From assembly GCF_002925845.1 (NCBI RefSeq), contig NZ_PDNI01000074.1, forward strand, positions 1-64,000: a stretch of 64,000 nt of DNA, in the 5' to 3' direction. The notes below the pieces were generated by a model. The model was given only the letters and a program-made list of their open reading frames with translations. It ran no database searches and was not told the DNA's origin. Both the position numbers and the translations under genes were made by a program. The stretch's first letter is position 1. Every line of letters begins with the position of its first letter. Positions 47,800 through 56,958 of this stretch are shown in pieces. Source of the stretch: Roseovarius nitratireducens. GTDB lineage: Bacteria; Pseudomonadota; Alphaproteobacteria; Rhodobacterales; Rhodobacteraceae.

Positions 47800-48911
47800 C
47801 GAACGACGAACTCGGCGTGCAGGGCGCCAGCGGCCTTTATGCTCTTGAGGATGTCGATCATGTCGCGCGGCGCGACGCCGAGCGCGTTCAGCCCGGCGAT
47901 CACCTCGGCGAGCGATGTGCCCTCGGGCACCTCCGCCAGGCCGATGCCCGGCTCTTCGTCGATCTCGGCCTCGGTGCGCGGCACAACCACCGTCTCGCCC
48001 CGTGCGAACGGGTTGGGCTGGATGGCGAGCGGGGTCTCCTGGATGCGCAGGGTCAGGTTGCCCTGCGAGACCGCGACGCGCGAGATGCGCACATCTTGTC
48101 CCATCACGATGGTGCCCGATCTCTGGTCGACCACGACACGTGCCTTGCGCTGCGGCTCGACCATCAGATTCTCTACCCGACCGAGCGCGTGTGCGGGCGA
48201 GCGCGCGCGCATCTCCGTGATATCGAGCCGCACGGTGCCAGAATCGAGCATCAGCGCCACGGGTCGGCCCATGACACCGTTGATCGCGCGCTCGATTCGG
48301 GCCGCGGTGGTGAAATCCGGCTCGCGCAGCGCGAGCCGCAGGCTTTCCAACCCTGCGAAATCGAAATCCACCTCGCGCTCGACCCGAGCCCCGGAAGGGA
48401 TGGTTCCCGATGTCGGCACGCCCTGCACAACGCTACCCGCCTCGCCCTCGGCAGACGCCCCACCGGCGATGATCGTGCCCTGTGCCACGGCATAGATCTG
48501 GCCGTCCGCGGCGTTGAGCGGCGTCATTACCAGCGTGCCGCCCAGCAGGCTCTTGGCATCGCCGATGGCCGAGACCGTCACGTCGATCTGGCTACCTGCG
48601 CGGGCAAACGGTGGCAGCGCCGCGGTGACGAGCACGGCGGCGACATTCTTGGGGCGGAACTGCTCGCCTGTGACATTGATCCCGAGCCGCTCGAGAATGT
48701 TGGACATGAGCTCCTCGGTGAACGGCGAATTGCGCAGGCCGTCGCCGCTTCCGTTGAGCCCGACGACAAGCCCGTAGCCAAGCAGATCGTTGCCGCGCAC
48801 CCCGTCGAACTCCACAAGGTCCTTGATCCGGACCGTACCGGCGCCGGCGGCATGGACTGTCGTGAGGCACATCAGCAACAAGGCCAGGATCGTGCGCAAC
48901 GGCGGCGTCAT
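47796..48911 (-). CDS. flgI: Flagellar P-ring protein FlgI
   Basis: A 371-residue periplasmic P-ring subunit. Signal peptide about 1-22 (ALLLMCLTTVHA). Family blocks are RIKDLVEFDGVRGNDLLGYGLVVGLNGSGDGL and TFVxTxLPPFA-like LVTAALPPFARAGSQIDVTVSAIGDAKSL split across the mature start. It needs the FlgA chaperone, not seen here. Last gene of the motB-flgE-flgK-flgL-flgI run; ATG 48911 overlaps flgL. Confidence 0.96.
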   Translation of the reverse strand: MTPPLRTILALLLMCLTTVHAAGAGTVRIKDLVEFDGVRGNDLLGYGLVVGLNGSGDGLRNSPFTEELMSNILERLGINVTGEQFRPKNVAAVLVTAALPPFARAGSQIDVTVSAIGDAKSLLGGTLVMTPLNAADGQIYAVAQGTIIAGGASAEGEAGSVVQGVPTSGTIPSGARVEREVDFDFAGLESLRLALREPDFTTAARIERAINGVMGRPVALMLDSGTVRLDITEMRARSPAHALGRVENLMVEPQRKARVVVDQRSGTIVMGQDVRISRVAVSQGNLTLRIQETPLAIQPNPFARGETVVVPRTEAEIDEEPGIGLAEVPEGTSLAEVIAGLNALGVAPRDMIDILKSIKAAGALHAEFVVR

Positions 48912-49918
48912 GACAGGAAACTCGCGAGATTGAGGCGCGCGGTGCGCGCGGTGATGGTATAGAGTGTCTCCAGTTGAGACTGCACCTGTTCGAGCGCCGT
49001 CGCGCTCTCGAAGATATCTACCGAGACGAGATCGTTGCGCGCTATCCCAAGGCTTGTGATCTCGGCGTCGATTCGGCTCCGGGCCTGCGCGATCCGCTCC
49101 TCGGCAAAACCGAGCTGCGCGCGCAGCCGCGTTACCCCGTCCTGCCCGGAGAGAAGCCCCGTACCCATGTCGCGGACAAGCGCGGCGCGGTCTTCGTGGC
49201 CGAGCGCGAGAGCCGGGTCGTCGAGAAGTGATAGCATCGCCGCCTGCTTGATCTGGCCTCGCAATGCGGCATCGTCTGCGTGGATGCGCAGCGCGACGGT
49301 CTCTCCCGCACCGAGCGCAAAAGCCGCCGCCGGCGCCTGTCCACCACGATAAACCACCGTGGAAAACCCGCCGCCCGGTGCATCGAAGAAGGCATCAAGC
49401 TCGCTCCGCAATGTAGTTGCGTCTGGGGCTGCCGTCAGCACCGTGCGCAGTTCCTGCAATAGCGTGTCGGTATCGGCGAGTGGCGAGCGATCAGCCAGGT
49501 CGCCGCCGAACAGGGCGCGGCCCGCCGAGGTGGTGTTGAGCGCCCCGATCATCGTCGACAGGGCGGCGCGCGCCCCCTGTGCGAGGACGGTAGATTGTAT
49601 CGCTCCGCCGACCGAACCGGCTGTGAGTGCCGCTTGGGCAAGCGCCTCGCCGCTCTCCGCCACGCGGCCGAGCGCCGTCTGCATGATTTCCGCGTCCACC
49701 GAAGCGATTCGCGCCACGTCCCGATGCGTATCCGCCAGGGTGAGCGCCCGCTCGACATCCGCCAGAGGAACAAGATGGCCGGACAGGTGCCTCGCGGTGT
49801 CCGTGGTGCGGCCCGTCGACACCTCGCGGGTCAGGCGGGTCGTCTCGCGGGCAAGATGTGCGCCCTGCTGTCGCAAAACGAAGCCTTGGGCGAGATCACC
49901 GATTGATTGCAGGGCCAT
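48908..49918 (-). CDS. flgL: Flagellar hook-filament junction protein FlgL
   Basis: A 336-residue flagellin-like junction protein. The N-terminal helical region has LAQGFVLRQQGAHLARETTRL and the C-terminal coiled coil ends with ESATALEQVQSQLETLYTITAR. Divergent from the enteric FlgL, typical of alphaproteobacterial fla sets. Starts one base after the flgK stop (on the minus strand). Confidence 0.9.
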   Translation of the reverse strand: MALQSIGDLAQGFVLRQQGAHLARETTRLTREVSTGRTTDTARHLSGHLVPLADVERALTLADTHRDVARIASVDAEIMQTALGRVAESGEALAQAALTAGSVGGAIQSTVLAQGARAALSTMIGALNTTSAGRALFGGDLADRSPLADTDTLLQELRTVLTAAPDATTLRSELDAFFDAPGGGFSTVVYRGGQAPAAAFALGAGETVALRIHADDAALRGQIKQAAMLSLLDDPALALGHEDRAALVRDMGTGLLSGQDGVTRLRAQLGFAEERIAQARSRIDAEITSLGIARNDLVSVDIFESATALEQVQSQLETLYTITARTARLNLASFLS

Positions 49919-49919
49919 G

Positions 49920-51341
49920 TCATATCCTCAGAAGGGTTTGCATCATGTCGTCGAGCGTCTGGATCATGCGGGCATTGGCCGAGAAGGCCTGCTCCACGAG
50001 CAACAGCCGCTGCAACTCTGCATCGCTATCCACGCCGCCGCGCAGTTCCAGCTCGCGCAGTTCTCCGGCCTGTCCGGAGGCAAAGCTTGTCGTATTCTCG
50101 GCCGTCAGCCGTGCCTGCGCGACCCGGCTCGAAAGCTGGGCGGCATGACCGGAGAGATCACGCTGCATCTCGCCCGGTGCCGGTGCCTGGCGCGCCGACA
50201 GCACATTGCCGAGCGCCGCGAGATACGGGGCGTCCGCCGGGGTCCCGGGGCTCGCGGCATCCGGTCCGACGCGTAGCCGGAAGAGCGCGCCGCCACGCTC
50301 GGGATCGACCGCGGGGTTGATCGCGATCCGCCCGGCGAGCCCCGCCTCGGTCGCGGGGTCGAAGCGGGCTCCGGCATCGGTGAAGACCCCTGGTGATGGT
50401 GGCGGAGTGAGGCTCTCGACCCGCTCGACGAGGTCGCGAGCGAGCGCGTCGAGCCCGCGTTGCGCGTCGAGCCCGAGCGCGTCGCGGTTGTCGATGAGTG
50501 CCGCAAGCCGTCCGCCTGCGAGCGGGCCGCCCGTGCCGGTTGGCACCGGGTACCCGCCGATCTCGAGCCCGGAGAGGAGCCCGTTCTGCACCGTCATGTG
50601 CGCCGCCACCAGCGGTGTCGCCTCGAAGCCGATCCGCGCCGGGCGCCCGTCGAGCAGCAGCGCACCGCCGGTAGAAACCAGGGCGATCTCTCCCCGAGAC
50701 CGCTCAAGTTGCCGGATGGGGACCAGTTCGGAGATCGAATCGATCGCCTGCTGCCGTCGATCCTCGAGCGATGCCGTGTCGTGGCCCGAGGATCGCGCGA
50801 CGACGATTTGCGTGTTGATCTCGGCCACCCGTGCAAGGCCGGTATTGAGCCGTTCAACGGTATCGGAGATATCGGCATCGGCCCGGCTGCGCAGGGTCTC
50901 GACCTGCCGTCCCGCACCGTTCAGCGCCGCGCCGAGCGCCGTCGCCTCGTTCAGCACCGCACCCAGCCGTGTATCGTCCTCGGGCCTGGACGAGGCCGAG
51001 ACGATGGCCGCCTCGAATGCGGCGAGCCGGTCCGCAATGCTGCCGCCCTCGCCCGGCAGACCCAGCGCACGCTCGACGGAGGCGGCAAAGCCAGCGCGCG
51101 TTTGTGCATCGGCCAGTGCGCTGTCGGCAAGTCGCCGATCTCCGAGAAGCACCGGATCGACGTGGCGCGTCACGCCAGTCACTTCCACACCGCCGCGTGT
51201 GCCCTGCGCCTGCAGGCCAAGCTCGCGCGGGGCATAACCGGGCGTGAGCGCATTCGCGAGATTGCCCGAGATCACGTCGGTCAACCGCGAGCTTGCGTTC
51301 AGCCCGCTCAGGGCATTGTTGAAGGCGGCGGATATGGACAT
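49920..51341 (-). CDS. flgK: Flagellar hook-associated protein FlgK
   Basis: A 473-residue hook-filament junction protein. The N-terminal rod-type motif is SAAFNNALSGLNASSRLTDVISGNLANA, the central variable region is shorter than in E. coli (547 residues), and the C-terminal coil is LLVEQAFSANARMIQTLDDMMQTLLRI. Lies 30 bases after flgE. Confidence 0.93.
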   Translation of the reverse strand: MSISAAFNNALSGLNASSRLTDVISGNLANALTPGYAPRELGLQAQGTRGGVEVTGVTRHVDPVLLGDRRLADSALADAQTRAGFAASVERALGLPGEGGSIADRLAAFEAAIVSASSRPEDDTRLGAVLNEATALGAALNGAGRQVETLRSRADADISDTVERLNTGLARVAEINTQIVVARSSGHDTASLEDRRQQAIDSISELVPIRQLERSRGEIALVSTGGALLLDGRPARIGFEATPLVAAHMTVQNGLLSGLEIGGYPVPTGTGGPLAGGRLAALIDNRDALGLDAQRGLDALARDLVERVESLTPPPSPGVFTDAGARFDPATEAGLAGRIAINPAVDPERGGALFRLRVGPDAASPGTPADAPYLAALGNVLSARQAPAPGEMQRDLSGHAAQLSSRVAQARLTAENTTSFASGQAGELRELELRGGVDSDAELQRLLLVEQAFSANARMIQTLDDMMQTLLRI

Positions 51342-51371
51342 CGGTCTGGTCCTTTACGCGAGGGTCGGCAA

Positions 51372-52673
51372 TCAGCGGATGATGTTGGTCGTTTCCTGCA
51401 GCATCTCGTCGACGGTCTGGATCACGCGCGCATTGGAAGAATAGGAGCGCTGCGTCTGGATCATGTCGGTCAGCTCGCGCGCGACATCGGTGGCCGATCC
51501 CTGCCGGGAGAAGGAAATGAGATCGCCGGTCGGGCCGCCGCCGGCATCCCAGAGAAAGAAGTTGCCGCTGTCGAGGGAGGGCCGGTAGGTCTGGCGATCG
51601 AGGGCCACCATCCCATTCGGATTGGGCAGGTCGACGAGCGGAACCTGGAAGATCGTTCGTGTCACACCGGTGTCGAACGTGGCGTGGACAAACCCGTTGC
51701 CATCGACCTCGATGGACACCATGTTCCCGACGGGTGAGCCGTCCTTGGAAATGGAGAGCGGAGCGAAGCTGTCGGAGAGCTGTGTGAGTCCTTCGGTCGT
51801 GCCCGGGCGCCCGATACTGATCTCGATCGGGCCACCATCGACGGTTGCGATCAGGCTGCCCGTGGCCGGATCGTAAGCCCCGCCGCTGATAGTGGTCACT
51901 TCGAGCAGGGTGCCGCCCGCGGCTCGCGAATCGGCGAATTCGAGCTCGTACTCGCCGATGACGGCATTGCCGCTCGCCGAATCTCTGAGGGTCATGGTCC
52001 AGATATTGGACGTGCCGTTTGCCGGAATCTGCGGTGTGAAGGACGCTTGGATAGTTTCCGACCGGCCAAGATTGTCGAAATACTCGATCGACAGTTGCTG
52101 CGGGGCACCATCGGCCTCCGCGTTGGTTTCGGTCGCCGGAAGATTGACACCGAGGGTGATTGCCGTTGTCGGTTCGCTGGTCAGTTGGTTAGCATTGATC
52201 TGGACCGGAACCAGACCTTCGCTGGTGTCCCGCGGGAAAGAGGGAATCGAGCCATCGGGACTGGCGGGCCAACCAAGGAGCGTCAGGCCAGACGCCGTGA
52301 CGAGCCGTCCCTCGGCATCGGTGCGAAACGATCCGGTCGTCGTAAGGAGCATCTGCGGCGTGCCGTTCGAGACCGCGACTTCGCTGCTCGACGCAACGGG
52401 TATGAAGCCGCGCCCGCGCACCGCGAGATCGGTGGGGTTGTCGGTTGTGACGAGCGAGCCGCCCTGGTCGATGAGCCGTTCCGTGGTCGCGCGCACGCCG
52501 CCCGCCGCGTAATTCCCGCCGTTGCCACTGACGACAAGCGAGTCAAAACTCGTCTCGACGCGGCGATAGCCGAAGGTCGAGGCATTGGCGATATTGTCGG
52601 AGATCGCCGCCAGGCGGGATGCGTTGGCACTGAGCCCCGCGACGCCGGCATTCAGGGAAGAGGAAATTGTCAT
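51372..52673 (-). CDS. flgE: Flagellar hook protein FlgE
   Basis: A 433-residue hook subunit. N-terminal motif SLNAGVAGLSANASRLAAISDNIANASTFGYRRVE and the C-terminal MIQTQRSYSSNARVIQTVDEMLQ mark the rod-hook family. A D1/D2 insert lies between. ATG 52673 has AAAGG eight bases upstream; an upstream in-frame ATG would add 15 residues. A near-CtrA box lies just before it (52731-52745). Confidence 0.93.
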   Translation of the reverse strand: MTISSSLNAGVAGLSANASRLAAISDNIANASTFGYRRVETSFDSLVVSGNGGNYAAGGVRATTERLIDQGGSLVTTDNPTDLAVRGRGFIPVASSSEVAVSNGTPQMLLTTTGSFRTDAEGRLVTASGLTLLGWPASPDGSIPSFPRDTSEGLVPVQINANQLTSEPTTAITLGVNLPATETNAEADGAPQQLSIEYFDNLGRSETIQASFTPQIPANGTSNIWTMTLRDSASGNAVIGEYELEFADSRAAGGTLLEVTTISGGAYDPATGSLIATVDGGPIEISIGRPGTTEGLTQLSDSFAPLSISKDGSPVGNMVSIEVDGNGFVHATFDTGVTRTIFQVPLVDLPNPNGMVALDRQTYRPSLDSGNFFLWDAGGGPTGDLISFSRQGSATDVARELTDMIQTQRSYSSNARVIQTVDEMLQETTNIIR

Positions 52674-52730
52674 GGGCACGCCTTTCAACTGGATCGAGCA
52701 TCGTCTCGACACAGTCATAGGCGCGTTGCC

Positions 52731-52745
52731 TTAACATCGCGCTAA
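52731..52745 (-). promoter_or_regulatory. Imperfect CtrA-like box before flgE
   Basis: TTAA-N7-CTAA, seven of eight bases of the CtrA consensus, between motB and flgE, 58 bases upstream of the flgE start. A secondary CtrA-controlled promoter is possible. Confidence 0.35.
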
Positions 52746-52764
52746 TCGCTAAAATCAAGTGTTG

Positions 52765-53616
52765 TTAGAGAGATCGCAGGAACGTCACCTCCAGACGGTT
52801 GTTGCGCGGCGACATGGGATCCGCCGTTGCCGGAGAGCGGTCGGCATGGCCGGTGAGCCGACGCATGCGTGCGCGCGCGATTCCCGAATCCTCAATCAGA
52901 ATCCGCGCCCGGTTAGCGCGTGCCGCCGACAGGTCCCAGACCGGATTCTCGACAAGGGTGACAGGCCGCGCGCGGGTATGTCCGGCGATGGCGATGTCGT
53001 TGACAATCGGAGTGGCAACCATTGCGATGACTCGCGCGATCTCGCGCAAGGTGTCGGTCGGCTCACTTTGATCAGACACGAAAAGCGTCGCGTCGCCCAC
53101 GTCGAATATCTCGATGATGAGCCCCTCGTCGGTGACCCGGGTCACGATGTGGCGGAGCACGTCATCGGAGGCGAGGCTCTCGCCGCTGCGGCCCCGGAGC
53201 CGGTCGTCGATTTCGGAGAATGCGGCGGCGTCCGCTTCGGTTAACCTGACACTCGCCCCGTCGCTCATCACGCCGGTATCGCCGCGGGCCTGGTGGCTTT
53301 CGGTACTATGCAGGTTCTCCGCGCCGGTTCCGCTCTTGGCCAGGCTCTGTTCGGAGAAGATGGTATCGCCACCGAACGCGCCGCTGCCGCCGCCGGATAC
53401 CCGATTTATCGGCACGGTCGGGCTAAAGTAGTCGGCGATGCCCTTGCGTTGTTTTTCGGTTGTCGCGCCAAGAAGCCACATCAGCAGGAAGAACGCCATC
53501 ATCGCGGTGACGAAGTCGGCATATGCCACCTTCCAGGCACCCCCATGATGCCCGCCGCCACTGACGACCTTCTTCCGTTTGATGATGACCGGCGCCGCAT
53601 TGCTGCGCGCGTCCAT
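52765..53616 (-). CDS. motB: Flagellar stator protein MotB
   Basis: A 283-residue stator protein. The membrane helix VAYADFVTAMMAFFLLMWLLG carries the proton-binding Asp (Asp34). The C-terminal OmpA-like peptidoglycan-binding domain (about 150-283) contains LSAARANRARILIEDSGI. No motA is in the window. First gene of the hook operon, with a perfect CtrA box in front. Confidence 0.94.
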   Translation of the reverse strand: MDARSNAAPVIIKRKKVVSGGGHHGGAWKVAYADFVTAMMAFFLLMWLLGATTEKQRKGIADYFSPTVPINRVSGGGSGAFGGDTIFSEQSLAKSGTGAENLHSTESHQARGDTGVMSDGASVRLTEADAAAFSEIDDRLRGRSGESLASDDVLRHIVTRVTDEGLIIEIFDVGDATLFVSDQSEPTDTLREIARVIAMVATPIVNDIAIAGHTRARPVTLVENPVWDLSAARANRARILIEDSGIARARMRRLTGHADRSPATADPMSPRNNRLEVTFLRSL

Positions 53617-53664
53617 AACTCACCACCTGTTTCACACCCGGAACAAGGGGTAGCACATGACCGT

Positions 53665-53679
53665 TTAACGTGCTGTTAA
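53665..53679 (-). promoter_or_regulatory. CtrA binding site before motB
   Basis: TTAA-CGTGCTG-TTAA, a perfect TTAA-N7-TTAA full CtrA box, 49 bases upstream of the motB ATG. CtrA controls flagellar genes in Rhodobacterales, so this likely drives the motB-flgEKLI run. Confidence 0.75.
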
Positions 53680-53698
53680 TTCGTCAAGTTTTACCGGT

Positions 53699-55099
53699 TC
53701 AGGCCAGCCCTGGCAGCCACAGCACGATCGCCGGGAACGCGACCAGAAGCGCGATAGTGACAGCGTCGGCGACAAAGAACGGTGTGACGCCGCGAAACAC
53801 GTCCTGCACGCTCAGGTCGGGCCGCACGCCGGCCACCACGAAACAGTTGAGGCCGATGGGCGGGGTGATGAGGCAGAATTCGGCCATCTTCACCACGAGG
53901 ATACCGAACCAGACCGCGCACATCGGCCCCGACATGCCGAAGGTGCTGTCCGCGGCAGAGACCATCGCCCCGCCGTTGAGCGCCATCACCGCCGGGTAGA
54001 CCACCGGCAGCGTCAGCAGCAGCATGCCGATTGCATCCATGAACATGCCCAGCACCGCATAGGCGAGCAGGATGCAGATCAGGATCAGCATCGGCGACAG
54101 GGTGAGAGAGGTGATCCAGTCGGCGAAGGCCGACGGCAGATCGGCGAAGCCGAGAAAGCGCACATAGATCAGCACCCCCCAGATGATGGTGAAGATCATC
54201 ACCGAGAGCTTGGCTGTCTCCAGCAGCGCATCCTTCAACTCCGCCCAGCGCATCCCGCGATAAACCGCCATGAGGAACACGACGAAGGCCCCGATCGCAC
54301 CGCCCTCGGTGGGCGTGCCCCAGGCATCGCCGCCGAACGGGTTATAGACGAAGAAGATGATCGTCACGACGACGAAGACGATGGGCAGGGCAGGTGGCAG
54401 CGAGGCAAAGCGCTCGCGCCAGGTAAAGCCGCTCACCGGGGGGCCGAACCCCTTGATCGTCAGCGCCAGCCCGATGATGAGAAACGCATAGACAAAGGCC
54501 GAAAAGACGCCGGGAATGAAGCCCGCGAGCAAGAGCTTGCCCACGTCCTGCTCGACGATGATCGCGTAGATCACCAGGAGCGCTGATGGCGGTATGAGGC
54601 TCGCCAGGGTTCCGCCCGCCGCCACCACGCCCGCCGCGAACCGCTTGTCATAGCCGATCTTGAGCATCTCGGGAATGGCGATGCGGGCAAACACTGCCGC
54701 CGTCGCCACGCTCGCGCCGGACACGGCGGCAAACCCCGCGGTGGCAAAGACGGTCGAGACCGCGAGGCCCCCCGGCACCCAGGCGATCCAGCGCTTCGCT
54801 GCCTCGAAGAGCGCCTTGGTCAGCCCCGCGTAATAGGCGAGATAGCCGATCATGATGAAGGTGGGGATGAGGCTCAGCGCCTGCGAGCTGACCTTGGAAT
54901 GCGGCACCTGACCCGCGGTCTTGACGGCAACGGTCAGCGCCCAGATGAATTCATCCCCTGCATAGCCCTTCTTGGACCAGAAAATCCAGATCAGCCCGAC
55001 CACACCGGCGAGTGCTGCGGCAAAGGCCACGCGCATCCCGAGGATCACGACGACCAGCATCAGACCGGTCACAACAAGCCCGATATCGATCGGTTCCAT
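53699..55099 (-). CDS. dctM: TRAP transporter large membrane subunit (DctM type)
   Basis: A 466-residue permease with about twelve hydrophobic segments, typical of DctM. Family-like stretches include IPTFIMIGYLAYYAG, VSGASVATAAVFARIAIPEML and GMFMDAIGMLLLTLPVVYPAV. It moves solute with sodium, using the DctP-bound substrate. Follows dctQ by 12 bases in the same operon. Confidence 0.95.
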   Translation of the reverse strand: MEPIDIGLVVTGLMLVVVILGMRVAFAAALAGVVGLIWIFWSKKGYAGDEFIWALTVAVKTAGQVPHSKVSSQALSLIPTFIMIGYLAYYAGLTKALFEAAKRWIAWVPGGLAVSTVFATAGFAAVSGASVATAAVFARIAIPEMLKIGYDKRFAAGVVAAGGTLASLIPPSALLVIYAIIVEQDVGKLLLAGFIPGVFSAFVYAFLIIGLALTIKGFGPPVSGFTWRERFASLPPALPIVFVVVTIIFFVYNPFGGDAWGTPTEGGAIGAFVVFLMAVYRGMRWAELKDALLETAKLSVMIFTIIWGVLIYVRFLGFADLPSAFADWITSLTLSPMLILICILLAYAVLGMFMDAIGMLLLTLPVVYPAVMALNGGAMVSAADSTFGMSGPMCAVWFGILVVKMAEFCLITPPIGLNCFVVAGVRPDLSVQDVFRGVTPFFVADAVTIALLVAFPAIVLWLPGLA

Positions 55100-55111
55100 C
55101 AGGTGGGTTCC

Positions 55112-55744
55112 TTATTCGTCATGGCCGCTGACATGCGCGGCCTCGCGGGCGGCCTGTGTCGCCACGTCCTCGATCAGCGGCACGGCGACCGGGCGCTCCG
55201 CCCCGGTGACAAGCGCGCGCGCAAACCCCCAGACCTGAAGCGCCAGCCGCAGCGACAGCACGCCAAAGGCAATCGGCGCGAGAATCTTGGCGGGCCAGAT
55301 CGGCAGCGCGATGTCGATCGTGCTGTCGCGGCTCCACAGCGGTGCGTCCCAGTCGAAACTGCGCTCGAAATGCGCCCAGCTTCCCCAGACCAGCAGCAGC
55401 ATCAGCAGCAGGACCGCCAGCGTCGTGATCAACTCGATCAGCCATAGCGCGCGGCCCTGAAACAGACCGACGAAGATATCCATGCGGATATGGCCACCGT
55501 CGCGCTGTGTGTAGGCCACGCCCATAAAGGCGATGAGCGGCATGATCTGCTCGATCCAGTCGACATAGCCGGACAGCGGTTGATTGAAGAAATTGCGCCC
55601 GCCCACGGAAAAGACCGCCAGCACCATGAGCGAGAACACCGCGATTCCGCTCAGCAGAGCGAGTTGCCGCTCGACCCGGTAGAGCCCAAGATCAAGCCTG
55701 CTTAGCGTGCTGTCGTCCGACAGCACAGAGGCCACGCCCGCCAT
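55112..55744 (-). CDS. dctQ: TRAP transporter small membrane subunit (DctQ type)
   Basis: A 210-residue protein with four predicted membrane segments, the DctQ pattern, including the conserved loop GYVDWIEQIMPLIAFMGVAYTQRDGGHIRMD. The N-terminus (about 1-28) is cytoplasmic. GGGGGAGATGAG precedes ATG 55744. Sits between dctP and dctM. Confidence 0.93.
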   Translation of the reverse strand: MAGVASVLSDDSTLSRLDLGLYRVERQLALLSGIAVFSLMVLAVFSVGGRNFFNQPLSGYVDWIEQIMPLIAFMGVAYTQRDGGHIRMDIFVGLFQGRALWLIELITTLAVLLLMLLLVWGSWAHFERSFDWDAPLWSRDSTIDIALPIWPAKILAPIAFGVLSLRLALQVWGFARALVTGAERPVAVPLIEDVATQAAREAAHVSGHDE

Positions 55745-55776
55745 GTCTCATCTCCCCCGCTATACCTGAATGAATC

Positions 55777-55805
55777 GGCCCGCTGCGGTTCTTGCGCAGC
55801 GGGCC
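55777..55805 (-). promoter_or_regulatory. Hairpin between dctP and dctQ
   Basis: GGCCCGCTGCG and CGCAGCGGGCC form a perfect 11-bp stem with a 7-base loop in the 74-base gap. There is no T-run. Such intercistronic stems typically stabilise the upstream solute-binding-protein mRNA and raise its level above that of the permease. Confidence 0.65.
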
Positions 55806-55818
55806 AGAGCGGTCAGGC

Positions 55819-56838
55819 TCAGGAGCCACCCTTCAGCTCGGCGAGCTTGTCGGTGGCGAAGTCATAGAGATCCTGCGCGGGCAGGCCGCGGTTTCCCATG
55901 TCCTCGATCCACGCCGCCGCGGCGGGACCGGCCACGGCCTCTTCGAACGCCTTGAGTGACGCCTCGTCGAAGCTGATGACCTCGATCCCGCGCTCTTCGA
56001 GCGCCGGGCCCCAGGCTTCCATCGTGTTGTTCGTGTAGTTGTCGACATAGTGGTCGAGCGCTTCGTCGATCGAGCCCAACAGCGCCTCGCGATGTTCGTC
56101 AGATAGTCCTTCGAGCGCATCGGTATTGGCCACGACCGGGCAATTAACCGTGCCGGGGTTGAGGTTCGCGGTCCACCAGTCGCCGTTCTCGATGGTGCCG
56201 AAGGCCATGTGCGCGTGCGGGGCAAAGGCCACGGCCTTGACCACGCCACTGTCCATCGCCTGCCGCACCTCGGTTGCGGTCATCGAGGTGGGCACCGCGC
56301 CCACGGCCTCCATCGCCGCACCGATCCCGCCGGTGGCGCGCACGCTCAGCCCCTCGAAATCGCCGAGGCTGCGGGGGGCGTCGCCCATGCCCACGAGGTT
56401 GTATTGCGGCATCGGCGAAGGCATCAGCAGCGTCGCGTTCCAGCGCGCGAGATCGGCCTCGACTGCCGGGTGATCATAGAGCGCCATCGACAGCTTGCGC
56501 TCCTGATCCAGCGTCTCGACGCCCAGGAAAGGCAGCTCCAGCACGGTGATCGACGGGTTCTTGTCGCGGTGATAGCCGGCACAGAACTGCGCCATCTCGA
56601 ACGCCCCGATGGAGATACCGTCGAGGTTCTCGCGGTTGTTGCTGAGGCCGCCATAGCTGATGTTGAGGGTGAAATCGCCGTCGGTCTTGGCGCTCACAAG
56701 CTCGGCCATCTTCTCGACATGCTCGGTGAATGCGCGGCGCTTGCCCCAGAGCGAAACATTCCACTCGGTTGCCATCGCCTCACCGGCAAAGGCAAGGCTG
56801 ATTGCGGCCACGGCGGTATAGCTGAGATATTTCTGCAT
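55819..56838 (-). CDS. dctP: TRAP transporter solute-binding protein (DctP type)
   Basis: A 339-residue periplasmic binding protein. Signal peptide about 1-23 (cleavage after AMA). Mature blocks are NREN, LPFLGVETLDQE, GLSVRATGGIGAAMEAVGAVPTSMTATEV. The Arg of VRATGG is the usual carboxylate-binding residue. Start ATG 56838 follows GGGAGG by six bases. Substrate unknown (C4-dicarboxylate-like by family). Confidence 0.93.
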   Translation of the reverse strand: MQKYLSYTAVAAISLAFAGEAMATEWNVSLWGKRRAFTEHVEKMAELVSAKTDGDFTLNISYGGLSNNRENLDGISIGAFEMAQFCAGYHRDKNPSITVLELPFLGVETLDQERKLSMALYDHPAVEADLARWNATLLMPSPMPQYNLVGMGDAPRSLGDFEGLSVRATGGIGAAMEAVGAVPTSMTATEVRQAMDSGVVKAVAFAPHAHMAFGTIENGDWWTANLNPGTVNCPVVANTDALEGLSDEHREALLGSIDEALDHYVDNYTNNTMEAWGPALEERGIEVISFDEASLKAFEEAVAGPAAAAWIEDMGNRGLPAQDLYDFATDKLAELKGGS

Positions 56839-56881
56839 GGTTTTCCTCCCAGATTTCATGCGTCATGATGGCCGCTACCTT

Positions 56882-56897
56882 GGGACATGCCCGTCCC
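56882..56897. promoter_or_regulatory. Inverted repeat upstream of dctP
   Basis: GGGAC-N6-GTCCC in the 120-base gap between dctD and dctP. It could be a DctD operator, though the arms are short. I found no convincing sigma-54 promoter (TGGCACG-N4-TTGCA type) in this gap. Confidence 0.3.
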
Positions 56898-56958
56898 GAT
56901 GGCTATGAAGAAAACCGCGCATGCCCCGGCAGCCGCCCTGCGGATATCCGCAAGGTGA

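Noticed and set aside
56839-56958. Search for a sigma-54 promoter and DctD operators upstream of dctP
   Set aside because: No -24/-12 (GG-N10-GC with good context) element was convincing; only a short GGGAC-N6-GTCCC repeat was kept at low confidence.
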